From Terriglobus albidus (lineage in GTDB: Bacteria; Acidobacteriota; Terriglobia; Terriglobales; Acidobacteriaceae), in NCBI RefSeq assembly GCF_025685425.1, contig NZ_JAGTAS010000021.1:62001-126000 (forward strand): 64,000 bases of DNA. The letters run 5' to 3'. The translations under genes were made by a program, and so were the position numbers. Positions 36,036 through 43,489 of the stretch are shown in pieces. The notes under the pieces are model-generated. The model was not told where the DNA came from and did no database searches. It saw nothing but the letters and a program-made list of their open reading frames with translations. Numbering within the stretch: position 1 is the stretch's first letter; each line of letters opens with the position of its first letter.

Positions 36036-36262
36036 CCGAGCTAAGGACGGGTGCCCCATATATGCGAAGCATATGTGGGACATTCGAGCGAAGCTCGAAC
36101 CGCTCTTCAGTCTTTCCTGCTCCTGCTTCCTGATTCTCGATTCTATGGAGTTGAAGGCAGATCGAGCTCGCGCTCGATACACCCACATATGCTTGCACCC
36201 CAACGAACGAAGTTCGTCGGGGACCCCGCGGCGCATATATGGGCACCCAGGTTATCGGGAGT
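36036..36262. repeat. GGGTGCCCC/TTCGAGC/ATATGC hairpin cluster
   Basis: GGGTGCCCCATATATGC and, in inverse, GCATATATGGGCACCC near 36230-36250 bracket the region, making the whole an imperfect palindrome of about 200 bp. Inside are ATATGC-GAA-GCATAT, TTCGAGC-GAA-GCTCGAA (36083-36099), a second CGAGCTCGCGCTCG palindrome and GAACGAAGTTCG. No gene is seen between 35996 and 36270. Confidence 0.7.
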
Positions 36263-36270
36263 ATTGAGTG

Positions 36271-36729
36271 CTACAGCCGCTCGGCGGCCATCTCCAGCAG
36301 GTCGTTCATGGCTTTCAGGTCTGAGCGTTTTACGCCTTCCCACAGGTCCATCTCGATCTTCTGTACAACCACATCGGTCTCCTGGAGCAACTTTTCACCG
36401 GCTGCCGTGAGGCTGGCAATGCGCCTGCGTTCGTTGGTGGCATCCTGCTGACGGACGATCCAGCCATTCTTCTCTGCACGCAAAATCAGGCCATGTGCGG
36501 TCTGCGGAGTAATGCTGCACTCCCGCGCCACCTGAGCGCCGCTGGCTGTGGCCTCGGACTTGATGGCGTGCAGCACCCGGATCTGTGCCAGCGTGATCCC
36601 CAGCGGCCGCAGATCTTCGTCCAGCCGCGCGCGGAAACCCAATGTCAGCCGCTTCAGCAGCTTGAGGGTCCTACGAGCCTCCGATTGTTTCCGGGAGGTT
36701 TTTTCTGCGTTCCTGTCGCTTTCGATCAT
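36271..36729 (-). CDS. MarR family transcriptional regulator
   Basis: 152 residues; RVLHAIKSEATASGAQVARECSITPQTAHGLILRAEKNGWIVR is the winged-helix core and DATNERRRIASLTAAGEKLL the wing. It is divergent from a DHA2 efflux pump, with duplicated palindromes in the 41-base gap. By analogy with EmrR/FarR-like systems it should repress the pump and itself, relieved by a pump substrate. Confidence 0.92.
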   Translation of the reverse strand: MIESDRNAEKTSRKQSEARRTLKLLKRLTLGFRARLDEDLRPLGITLAQIRVLHAIKSEATASGAQVARECSITPQTAHGLILRAEKNGWIVRQQDATNERRRIASLTAAGEKLLQETDVVVQKIEMDLWEGVKRSDLKAMNDLLEMAAERL

Positions 36730-36766
36730 CAGCTAGCTGATATTCTATCGCAGCTAGCTGATATTC
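36730..36766. promoter_or_regulatory. Twin MarR operators between marR and the efflux pump
   Basis: CAGCTAGCTGATATTC occurs twice (36730-36745 and 36751-36766), each containing the palindrome CAGCTAGCTG, spaced 21 bp (two helical turns). Fills the whole divergent gap, so binding would block both genes. Confidence 0.75.
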
Positions 36767-36770
36767 CATC

Positions 36771-38357
36771 ATGTCGTACGACCACAACTGGAAGCCCCGG
36801 CACAATCCCTGGGCCATTGCTCTTACGGTCACGCTGGCCACCTTTATGGAGGTGCTCGATACCTCCATCGCAAATGTCGCTCTTCCGCATATCGCCGGTT
36901 CGCTTGGCGCCAGCCAGGAAGAGGCGACATGGGTGCTGACCAGCTATCTGGTCGCCTCGGCCATCATTCTGCCTATCTCGGGCTGGCTTTCCAACCGCTT
37001 CGGCCGCAAGCGCTTCTACATGGCCTGCGTCATTCTGTTCACGGCGTGCTCCTTCCTCTGCGGCATCGCGCCGTCGATGCCGATCCTGATCCTTGCGCGC
37101 GTTCTGCAGGGACTTGGAGGAGGTGGCCTGGCGCCGTCGGAACAGGCGATTCTGGCCGATACCTTTCCGGTCGAGAAGCGCGGGCAGGCCTTCGCGGTGT
37201 ATGGCATGGCCGTGGTAGTCGCGCCAGCCATCGGACCTACGCTTGGCGGTTGGATTACGGATAACTACAACTGGCACTGGATCTTCTTCATCAACATCCC
37301 CGTCGGCCTGCTCTCGCTCTGGCTATCAAACCAGATGGTGGAAGACCCGCCTTATCTGAAGGCGCGCGCGGAAGAGGCGCACCGTCAGCCGGTGGACTTC
37401 ATGGGACTCGGCCTGGTGGCAGTGGGCGTTGGCCTGCTGGAGTTCACACTCGATAAGGGCCAGGAGAAGGACTGGTTCTCCGATCCGATGATCCGTGCGG
37501 CCGGAATCACCGCAGCCGCATTGCTGCTGTTCTTCGCCTGGTGGGAGTGGCGGCACCCTGACCCGATCGTCGATCTGAAGCTTTTGAAGAACCGCAACTT
37601 CGGTACCGCTGTGTTTCTGCAGCTTGTACTGGGCATGGTGCTCTTCGGATCTACCGTGCTGATTCCGCAATACCTGCAGGTGCTGCTGGGATATACGGCA
37701 GAGCGTGCGGGGTTGGTGCTATCGCCGGCGGGCTTCGTCATGATGGTGGGTATGGCAGTTGCGGGCCGGTCGCTGGGCAAGATCGATCCGCGCGCCCTTG
37801 TCGTTATGGGGTATGTGGCGACAGCGGCAGGGATCTACAATCTCACCCGTTTGGACCTGAATGCGGCTTACGGGACAGTGACGTTATGGCGCATGGCGCA
37901 GGTCATCGGTCTGCCGTTCATCTTCATTCCCATCTCCACGCTGAACTATGTGGGTGTACCGCAGGCAAAGATGAACCAGATCTCGTCACTCTCAAATTTT
38001 GCCCGCAATCTGGGCGGAAGTGCGGGCACTGCACTGCTGACCACGTTTCTTGCACGTACCGCCCAGACACACCAGGCGCAGCTTGCCATGAATACCGTGC
38101 CCGGTTCACCCGGATATGAGAACTACATCACCAGGGTCGCTACCATCCTGCGCGATCATGGCACGAGTGCGGCTCAGGCGGCGCAGATGTCAATGGGTCG
38201 CGCCTATCAGGAGATGTTGCGGCAGGCACAGATGCTTAGCTACAAGAACGCCTTCTTTGTACTGGCTGTTGTGATTCTGATGCTGTCGCCGTTGCCGCTG
38301 ATGATGCGCTTGCCGCCGAAGAAACAGAAGCCGGCGCCAGAGGCGATGGGACATTAG
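36771..38357 (+). CDS. DHA2-family drug efflux MFS transporter (EmrB/QacA type)
   Basis: 528 residues with about 14 transmembrane helices. Signature sequences are LATFMEVLDTSIANVALPHIAGSLG (motif D1), ISGWLSNRFGRKRFY (motif A), RVLQGLGGGGLAPSEQAIL (motif B) and AVYGMAVVVAPAIGPTLGGWI (motif C, antiporter). Proton-driven multidrug export is expected; there is no membrane-fusion partner next to it. The two C-terminal residues before the stop are GH. Controlled by the divergent MarR gene. Confidence 0.92.
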   Translation: MSYDHNWKPRHNPWAIALTVTLATFMEVLDTSIANVALPHIAGSLGASQEEATWVLTSYLVASAIILPISGWLSNRFGRKRFYMACVILFTACSFLCGIAPSMPILILARVLQGLGGGGLAPSEQAILADTFPVEKRGQAFAVYGMAVVVAPAIGPTLGGWITDNYNWHWIFFINIPVGLLSLWLSNQMVEDPPYLKARAEEAHRQPVDFMGLGLVAVGVGLLEFTLDKGQEKDWFSDPMIRAAGITAAALLLFFAWWEWRHPDPIVDLKLLKNRNFGTAVFLQLVLGMVLFGSTVLIPQYLQVLLGYTAERAGLVLSPAGFVMMVGMAVAGRSLGKIDPRALVVMGYVATAAGIYNLTRLDLNAAYGTVTLWRMAQVIGLPFIFIPISTLNYVGVPQAKMNQISSLSNFARNLGGSAGTALLTTFLARTAQTHQAQLAMNTVPGSPGYENYITRVATILRDHGTSAAQAAQMSMGRAYQEMLRQAQMLSYKNAFFVLAVVILMLSPLPLMMRLPPKKQKPAPEAMGH

Positions 38358-38374
38358 GGAGCGCCTTTGGCGCT

Positions 38375-38403
38375 CGTTAAAAGTTGAAAGTTAAAAGTTG
38401 AAG
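38375..38403 (+). repeat. AGTTAAA/AGTTGAA heptamer run
   Basis: CGTTAAA-AGTTGAA-AGTTAAA-AGTTGAA, four perfect seven-base units, 18 bases after the efflux pump stop. Confidence 0.7.
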
Positions 38404-38460
38404 AGGTACGACTTCGGCGACCGGAACGAGTTGCCACCTTCCATAGCCCTGCAACGAGAA

Positions 38461-38490
38461 AGGACGCCGCGAGGGGCGTCCTTTCGTGTC
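38461..38490. terminator. Probable bidirectional terminator
   Basis: Perfect 8-bp stem AGGACGCC / GGCGTCCT with a 6-base loop, between the efflux pump (+) and the small secreted peptide gene (-). The tails are only moderately U-rich in either direction. Confidence 0.5.
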
Positions 38491-38507
38491 GTCTAAGAAG
38501 AGAACTT

Positions 38508-38663
38508 CTACGCGCGGCGGCCGGCTTGAGTGCCGCGGACGTGCGGCGTCCGATCTTTTACACGCGGAGTATGATCACGAACCTTCGATGCCGAAGTGCG
38601 GGCATGGGCCACGCCCAGAGCAAGGAAGGCAACTACAGCAGCGAGAACTGTCTTTCGCAGCAT
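38508..38663 (-). CDS. Small secreted basic peptide, unknown function
   Basis: A 51-residue product too short for usual ORF cut-offs. It begins MLRKTVLAAVVAFLALGVAHA, a textbook signal peptide with cleavage after AHA. The mature part of about 30 residues is very basic and shows an internal near-repeat, VRDHTPR-VKDRTPH-VRG. A terminator-like hairpin lies 18 bases beyond the stop. Codon choice and the signal peptide make it credible; the ribosome site (GGTGAT) is weak. Confidence 0.6.
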   Translation of the reverse strand: MLRKTVLAAVVAFLALGVAHARTSASKVRDHTPRVKDRTPHVRGTQAGRRA

Positions 38664-38805
38664 AATCACCAGCTTTCTGCATATCTAGATGCAGTAAGCG
38701 CGGCGACGGGTTCAAAAACCCGCCGCCCTCAAGCCAGCTAGTACGCCACAAAAGACGGTACGTTTCAAGGGAATTTTAGTGCCGTTACCGGCGGCATTAA
38801 TGCTG

Positions 38806-39174
38806 TTACCTTGGGTTGCTCTGGTTGTACTCCTTCTCGCGTTTCTCCGTGCCTTTCTTCTTGCGGATCTTGTCGGCAATATAGCCGCCACCGGCGCCTA
38901 CGCCGGCTCCCAGCACGGCTCCTTTACCGCCTCCCATCGCTCCGCCCAACACCGCACCGCCGGCTGTGGAACCGCCTACGACTTTGGCCGTGGTGTGGTG
39001 ACGTTTATCTTTGGCATCCTGCGCGGCTTTGGCGCGATCATGGTTCTGTTGCTCCTCATAGGTGCGGTCTCGCGTGGAGTCCTGGGAGACTGCCGTAAAT
39101 GGAGTCGACAGTAACCCCGCCAAGATGAAAGCGGAACTGAATCTGCTGAAATTTCTGACGTTCTTCTGAATCAT
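38806..39174 (-). CDS. Exported glycine-zipper protein
   Basis: 122 residues. The start at 39174 (MIQKNVRNFSRF) follows GGAGGA and opens a signal peptide ending about FTAVSQ; a longer frame to 39279 lacks a start signal. After a charged segment (TYEEQQNHDRAKAAQDAKDKRHH) comes a Gly-rich zipper GGSTAGGAVLGGAMGGGKGA that resembles the OmpA-like/YMGG membrane-associating glycine zipper, then a basic tail (DKIRKKKGTEKREKEYNQ). Possibly an envelope-associated protein; function is unknown. Confidence 0.75.
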   Translation of the reverse strand: MIQKNVRNFSRFSSAFILAGLLSTPFTAVSQDSTRDRTYEEQQNHDRAKAAQDAKDKRHHTTAKVVGGSTAGGAVLGGAMGGGKGAVLGAGVGAGGGYIADKIRKKKGTEKREKEYNQSNPR

Positions 39175-39283
39175 GACGTCCTCCTCTGCGCCACCGGGCG
39201 CATGCATGGAGGTCTTAGAGAGGCAGGAAAGGAAAGTGTTTGCCAGGGGAGAAAAAGAAAAATCCGGCATTTCGGCCAATTGG

Positions 39284-39313
39284 TTGCCTGAACCGGCGAA
39301 ATCCGTGTATGGT
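39284..39313 (+). promoter_or_regulatory. Possible promoter of the aromatic leader
   Basis: TTGCCT (39284-39289), 18-base spacer, TATGGT (39308-39313). Weak match; if used, the leader peptide ATG at 39324 would be close to the mRNA 5' end. Confidence 0.35.
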
Positions 39314-39323
39314 CAAAAGTGCA

Positions 39324-39395
39324 ATGACGCATTCCCGCCAGTTTTTCAGCTTTACCTTCCGCTACTGGTACACAGTAGCGGCTCCGGCGGTTTAG
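39324..39395 (+). CDS. Aromatic leader peptide (candidate attenuator peptide)
   Basis: 23-codon frame from ATG 39324 to TAG 39393-39395. The central section [13 protein letters not shown] packs four Phe, two Tyr and one Trp into 13 codons, as in pheA/pheST-type leader peptides. The codons overlap the 5' arm of a perfect hairpin (39359-39381), and a terminator stands between it and trpB. The ribosome site is weak (AAAAG at 39315-39319). The reading is mine; no leader of this sequence is known to me. Confidence 0.6.
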   Translation: MTHSRQFFSFTFRYWYTVAAPAV

Positions 39396-39479
39396 CGTCG
39401 AACGACCAGTAGTATCAGCAGCACACGACGAGATTCCAACCGAAGCCGCGAACCCTAAGGGTCGCGGCTTTTGTTTTTT
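39359..39479 (+). promoter_or_regulatory. Transcription attenuator upstream of trpB
   Basis: Hairpin 1:2 is CCGCTACTG (39359-39367) with CAGTAGCGG (39373-39381), nine perfect pairs. The terminator 3:4 is AAGCCGCG-A-ACCC (39443-39455) with GGGT-CGCGGCTT (39459-39470), then TTGTTTTTT. A competing antiterminator can form between GCGGCT (39379-39384, in segment 2) and AGCCGC (39444-39449, in segment 3). Stalling at the aromatic codons would cover segment 1 and favour 2:3, allowing transcription of trpBA-aroQ-DAHP synthase. Confidence 0.6.
39443..39479 (+). terminator. Intrinsic terminator in the trpB leader
   Basis: 12 pairs with one bulged A and a TAA loop, followed by TTGTTTTTTG. It is 22 bases before the trpB ATG, and the gene upstream is on the opposite strand, so it can only act on a leader transcript starting in 39175-39440. 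Confidence 0.8.
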
Positions 39480-39501
39480 GCACCAGAAAAGGACTCTACC
39501 G

Positions 39502-40722
39502 ATGGAACACAGCATCATCGACCCTGTCCGTACCCTCGGCAATGGCCGCTTCGGCGCTTACGGCGGCCGTTACGTGCCGGAGACGCTGATGGCCGCCCTG
39601 CAGGAGCTGGAGCGCGCCTATGCCGCAGTCCGCGAAGACCAGGCCTTTCAGGGCGAGCTTGCGGCGCTGCTGAAGGACTATGTCGGCCGCCCGACACCGC
39701 TCTACTTCGCCAAACGCCTCTCGGAAAGCCTGGGGGGAGCAAAGATCTACCTCAAGCGCGAAGACCTGCTGCACACCGGAGCGCACAAGATCAACAACGC
39801 TCTCGGTCAGGCGCTGTTGGCGAAGCGCATGGGCAAGCAGCGCATCATCGCTGAGACCGGCGCCGGGCAGCATGGTGTCGCGACGGCGACGGTCTGCGCC
39901 CTCTTCGGCATGGAGTGCGTGATCTACATGGGCGAAGAAGATATGCGCCGCCAGGAGCTGAACGTTTACCGCATGCGCCTTTTGGGCGCGGAGGTACGCG
40001 GCGTCGGCTCAGGCTCGGCCACACTGAAGGACGCCATCAATGAGGCGATGCGTGACTGGGTCACGAACGTGCGCACGACCTTCTACATCCTCGGCTCGGC
40101 GCTCGGAGCCCACCCGTATCCCACGATGGTGCGTGACTTCCACCGCGTGATCTCGCGTGAGGCGAAGCAGCAGATTCTGGAGCACGAGGGCAAGCTGCCC
40201 AATGCGGTGATCGCCTGTGTCGGCGGAGGCTCGAACGCCATCGGCGCGTTCTATGAGTTCATCCCTGAGGCGAATGTACGGCTGATCGGCGTCGAGGCCG
40301 GCGGCCGTGGCACGGCACTGGGTGAGCATGCCGCGCGCTTCTCCGGCGGTCTGCCGGGTGTGCTGCAGGGAACGTACAGCTATGTCCTGCAGAATGACGC
40401 AGGACAGGTCGCGACGACGCATTCCGTTTCGGCGGGTCTGGATTATGCGTCGGTAGGTCCGGAGCACGCCATGCTGCACGATCAGGGCCGCGCCACCTAT
40501 ACGTCGGCAACGGATGCTGAGGCTCTGGACGCGGTAAAGGTGCTGTCACGGACCGAAGGCATTCTGCCGGCGCTGGAGTCGGCGCATGCCGTGGCCGAGG
40601 CAACCAAACAGGCGCCGAAGCTGGCGAAGAGCGACGTGATCCTCGTCAATGTGAGCGGACGTGGCGACAAGGATATGGGCATCCTGGCCCGTGAGATGGA
40701 GCTGAAGGGAGCCGGAGCATAA
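39502..40722 (+). CDS. trpB: Tryptophan synthase beta subunit
   Basis: Condenses indole and serine to tryptophan; 406 residues. PLP lysine K96 in [23 protein letters not shown] binds the PLP phosphate; the N-terminal [16 protein letters not shown] is the typical TrpB1 start. The ATG at 39502 follows AAAAGGA; an in-frame TTG at 39478 lies in the terminator tail and is rejected. Stop and trpA start overlap by one base (TAATG), as expected for the TrpA-TrpB tunnel complex. Confidence 0.97.
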   Translation: MEHSIIDPVRTLGNGRFGAYGGRYVPETLMAALQELERAYAAVREDQAFQGELAALLKDYVGRPTPLYFAKRLSESLGGAKIYLKREDLLHTGAHKINNALGQALLAKRMGKQRIIAETGAGQHGVATATVCALFGMECVIYMGEEDMRRQELNVYRMRLLGAEVRGVGSGSATLKDAINEAMRDWVTNVRTTFYILGSALGAHPYPTMVRDFHRVISREAKQQILEHEGKLPNAVIACVGGGSNAIGAFYEFIPEANVRLIGVEAGGRGTALGEHAARFSGGLPGVLQGTYSYVLQNDAGQVATTHSVSAGLDYASVGPEHAMLHDQGRATYTSATDAEALDAVKVLSRTEGILPALESAHAVAEATKQAPKLAKSDVILVNVSGRGDKDMGILAREMELKGAGA

Positions 40723-41483
40723 TGCCGATTCAATTTCCCAAGAAACCCGGTCTGGTGATCTACCTCACCGCAGGCGATCCCGATCTGGCGACGACCAAGC
40801 AGATTGCCATCGCAGCCATTGATGCCGGCGCAGATGTTCTCGAGCTCGGTGTTCCCTTCAGCGATCCTTTGGCCGATGGGCCAGTGATCCAGCGTGCGAT
40901 GGAGCGTGCCGTAGGACGCGGTGTTCGCCTGACGGATGTGCTCACTGTTTGCAGGGAGATTCGCAACGAGCGTCCACAGGCGGGGCTGATCCTGTTCAGC
41001 TATCTGAATCCTGTTCTCCGCATGGGGTTGGAGCCCTTCTGTGCGGCGGCAAAGTCCGCGGGTGCGGACGGCGTGTTGTTGACCGACATGATCGTGGAAG
41101 AGGCTGCCGACTATATGGCTGCCATGAAGAACCACGGTCTCGCGCCGGTCTTCCTGGCCGCGCCGACCTCACCGGATGAGCGTTTGAAGGCCATCGCGGA
41201 GCACACCGGGGGCTTCCTCTATGCCATCTCGCGTACCGGCATTACCGGTGTCTCGTCGACGCTCTCAGATGACGCCTCAAAGCTGGTGCAACGGATCCGT
41301 CAATTCACCGACAAACCGATTGCGCTGGGCTTTGGCGTCTCGAACGCAGAGCATGTGCGGACCGTCGGCGAGTACGCCGATGCGGCAGTGATCGGGTCGG
41401 CGATTGTAGCCATCATCGAGAAGTCCGCGCCGCAGGAAGCTCCGGCGGCGGTGGCAGAGTTTGTTCGAGGACTGCGCAAGTAA
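40722..41483 (+). CDS. trpA: Tryptophan synthase alpha subunit
   Basis: Releases indole from indole-3-glycerol phosphate; 253-residue TIM barrel. Catalytic E41 in DVLELGVPFSDPLADGP and D52 in the same loop are present, as are GVLLTDMIVEE and ISRTGITG for loops 2 and 6. It is translationally coupled to trpB. The rest of the trp pathway genes are not in the window. Confidence 0.96.
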   Translation: MPIQFPKKPGLVIYLTAGDPDLATTKQIAIAAIDAGADVLELGVPFSDPLADGPVIQRAMERAVGRGVRLTDVLTVCREIRNERPQAGLILFSYLNPVLRMGLEPFCAAAKSAGADGVLLTDMIVEEAADYMAAMKNHGLAPVFLAAPTSPDERLKAIAEHTGGFLYAISRTGITGVSSTLSDDASKLVQRIRQFTDKPIALGFGVSNAEHVRTVGEYADAAVIGSAIVAIIEKSAPQEAPAAVAEFVRGLRK

Positions 41484-41528
41484 AGCGCCAAATACCATGA
41501 AAGGAAACGACAAGGAGAGGCAGCAACG

Positions 41529-41792
41529 ATGGAAATAGCAGACTGGCGCAAGCGCATTGACGAGCTCGACGAGCAGATTGTCCGCCTTATCAGCCAGAGG
41601 GCGGAAGCAGCAGAAGCCATCGGGCGGTTGAAGGCGCAGCAGGCCATGCCGGTGTACGAACCAGGCCGTGAACAACAGGTATTTGACCACGTGAAGCGTT
41701 GTAATCCCGGTCCGTTGCCGGACACGGAGATTCAGAAGATTTACGAGCGCATTGTGGACGTGATGCGAGCGCTCCAGAAGAAAGACAACTAG
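41529..41792 (+). CDS. aroQ: Chorismate mutase, AroQ class
   Basis: 87-residue all-helical enzyme converting chorismate to prephenate, the branch point to Phe and Tyr. WRKRIDELDEQIVRLISQRAEAAEAIGRLKAQ carries the conserved Arg/Lys active-site residues, and PVYEPGREQQVFDHVKR the second helix. It is not fused to a prephenate enzyme. It lies between trpA and DAHP synthase, with which such small AroQ proteins often form a regulated complex. AAGGAGAGG precedes the ATG. Confidence 0.92.
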   Translation: MEIADWRKRIDELDEQIVRLISQRAEAAEAIGRLKAQQAMPVYEPGREQQVFDHVKRCNPGPLPDTEIQKIYERIVDVMRALQKKDN

Positions 41793-41824
41793 CCCATAAG
41801 GCAGGACCGAAAAGGAAAACAGCA

Positions 41825-42841
41825 ATGATCGTCGCAATGCAGGATGCAGCAACCGAAGAACATATCCAGTCAGTCATCGAACGCATGGTGGAGCTCGGTT
41901 TCGCCGTCCACCGTACCACCGGGGCGGCGCAGACCATTCTTGCCGGTGTAGGCACTCCCCAGGCCTTTGATGTGGCTGAGTTCACCGTGTTGCCGGGCGT
42001 TCAGGACGCCTACCGCATCTCCTCACCGTACAAACTTGCCGGCCGCAACTTCCGCCCTGAGGGAACGAAGATCAAGTTCGCCAATGGCGTGGTTGTCGGC
42101 GGCGAGCAGGTTGTGCTGATGGCTGGCCCGTGCTCGGTGGAATCGAAGGAGCAGATCAATCTGTCAGCAAAGCAGGTGGCGGAGTCCGGTTGCAAGTTCC
42201 TGCGTGGCGGCGCCTTCAAGCCCCGCAGCTCGCCGTACAGCTTCCAGGGCATGGGTATCGAGGGGCTGAAGATCATGCGCGAGGCCGCGGACAAGAATGG
42301 CCTCCTGGTAATTACCGAGGTGATGGAGATCTCGCAGATCGAGCCCATGCTGCCGTACATCGACGTCTTCCAGATCGGCGCGCGCAACATGCAGAACTTC
42401 AACCTGCTGCGCGAACTTGGCCACGTGCGTAAGCCATGCCTGCTGAAGCGCGGCATCGCGGCCACGATTGAAGAGGTGTTGCTCTCTGCCGAGTACATCC
42501 TGTCAGGCGGCAACTATGACCTGATGTTATGCGAACGCGGTATCCGCACCTTCGAGACCTATACCCGCAATACCATGGACGTTTCGGCAATTCCGGTGCT
42601 GAAGAAGCTGACCCACCTGCCGGTCTTTGGTGATCCCTCTCATGGCGTGGGCAAGCGTGATTTGGTACCGGCCCTGGCGTTGGCGTCGGTCGCCGCCGGA
42701 GCCGACGGTCTGCTGATGGAGATGCATCCGAATCCGGACAAGGCGATGAGTGACGGTGCGCAGTCGTTGTTTCCGGAGCAGCTGAATAAGCTGAATGCCC
42801 AGCTCAAGCAGTTGGCGCCAATCGTTGGCCGCACGCTGTAG
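41825..42841 (+). CDS. aroF: 3-deoxy-7-phosphoheptulonate (DAHP) synthase, type I-beta with N-terminal regulatory domain
   Basis: First enzyme of the shikimate pathway; 338 residues. The N-terminal ferredoxin-like/ACT-type domain (about 1-70, MQDAATEEHIQSVIERMVELGF) is the Phe/Tyr feedback unit in Thermotoga-type enzymes. The barrel contains VLMAGPCSVES (metal Cys), AFKPRSSPYSFQGMG (substrate binding) and FGDPSHGVGKRDLV (metal His). Together with aroQ and trpBA it forms an operon spanning entry to and exits from the aromatic pathway. Confidence 0.95.
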   Translation: MIVAMQDAATEEHIQSVIERMVELGFAVHRTTGAAQTILAGVGTPQAFDVAEFTVLPGVQDAYRISSPYKLAGRNFRPEGTKIKFANGVVVGGEQVVLMAGPCSVESKEQINLSAKQVAESGCKFLRGGAFKPRSSPYSFQGMGIEGLKIMREAADKNGLLVITEVMEISQIEPMLPYIDVFQIGARNMQNFNLLRELGHVRKPCLLKRGIAATIEEVLLSAEYILSGGNYDLMLCERGIRTFETYTRNTMDVSAIPVLKKLTHLPVFGDPSHGVGKRDLVPALALASVAAGADGLLMEMHPNPDKAMSDGAQSLFPEQLNKLNAQLKQLAPIVGRTL

Positions 42842-43294
42842 CTGTCATCCCAATAAGTCAACTGATAACCGGAGATTGCATCGCCTATCGGCTTCCAGTC
42901 CAACCGCGTTTGGAGAGTTATTGCTTGTAGTCTTTCCCATGTGTAAAGGGTGGGAGAAGCGGGCTTCACCGCCCGCTGATAAGTCAGGAAAGTTAATGGG
43001 ATTTACCCTGGCTGTTTCCGAGAATCGGAACAAAAATACCCAAGGCTATAAAGCCCAACTTTTTTGGATTCGGTAAACCGTGGGCTAAAACCCACGGCTC
43101 CCACCCGGTTCGAGCTGCGCTCGAACACCATGCCCCTGAGGGATATGGGATACCCAGAATCAGAAATTGCGCTAAGCTCACAACGTCATCGAGTAGTTGG
43201 GCAGGTAACTCCAGATTCAGGTCGTTCCAATTCAATTGCCAACGGATAGCAATTGAGTGACACCCTCAGGACAAAATCCGGTACAAAGGTAACT
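42842..43294. repeat. GGTGGGAG...CTCCCACC hairpin module, copy 2, and flanks
   Basis: GGTGGGAG (42949-42956), GCGGGC/GCCCGC hairpin, GGGCTTTATAGCC-like arms, CCGTGGG-CTAAAA-CCCACGG hairpin, closing GCTCCCACC (43097-43105) and TTCGAGCTGCGCTCGAA (43109-43125). Same order of parts as at 26274-26448. The remaining flanks show no coding potential I can support. Confidence 0.65.
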
Positions 43295-43407
43295 AAAGCA
43301 CTTTCCCTGTTGCTGGGTATCCCGGAAGAGCAATGGAGCGGCGTTTTCATTGCGGAAAACGCCCATAGATCCGGAATCCCTACTCTGCACCTACAGGGAA
43401 ATGCTCT
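43295..43407 (+). repeat. Copy A of the ~110-bp palindromic element (best preserved)
   Basis: Ends AAAGCACTTTCCCTGT and ACAGGGAAATGCTCT; internal perfect hairpin GGCGTTTTC-ATTGCG-GAAAACGCC; other shared blocks TGCTGGGTATCCCGGAAGAG and CCCATAGATCCGGAATCCC. It lies 83 bases upstream of the ECF sigma start, probably in its promoter region. Confidence 0.85.
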
Positions 43408-43489
43408 CGGGCCGCATTTGCGGCCCTTTAGTCTTCGCTTTGATGGTGGTCGATGTACTCTCCTCCGGCAGAATCCCGTCCAAACGGGT

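Noticed and set aside
39173-39412. 79-residue plus-strand frame in the trpB leader
   Set aside because: Opposite to the glycine-zipper gene's start region and without protein-like composition; the 23-codon aromatic frame in another phase is better supported.
39396-39442. T-box or TRAP-type riboswitch for tryptophan
   Set aside because: I see no T-box consensus and no GAG/UAG repeats; the leader-peptide model explains the elements present.
39478-39501. TTG start for trpB
   Set aside because: Falls in the terminator tail; ATG 39502 has AAAAGGA and matches TrpB starts.
43253-43489. N-terminal extension of the ECF sigma factor
   Set aside because: The extra residues are translation of repeat copy A (LLGIPE...); the same peptide appears from copy B in a non-coding place, so it is repeat DNA, not protein.
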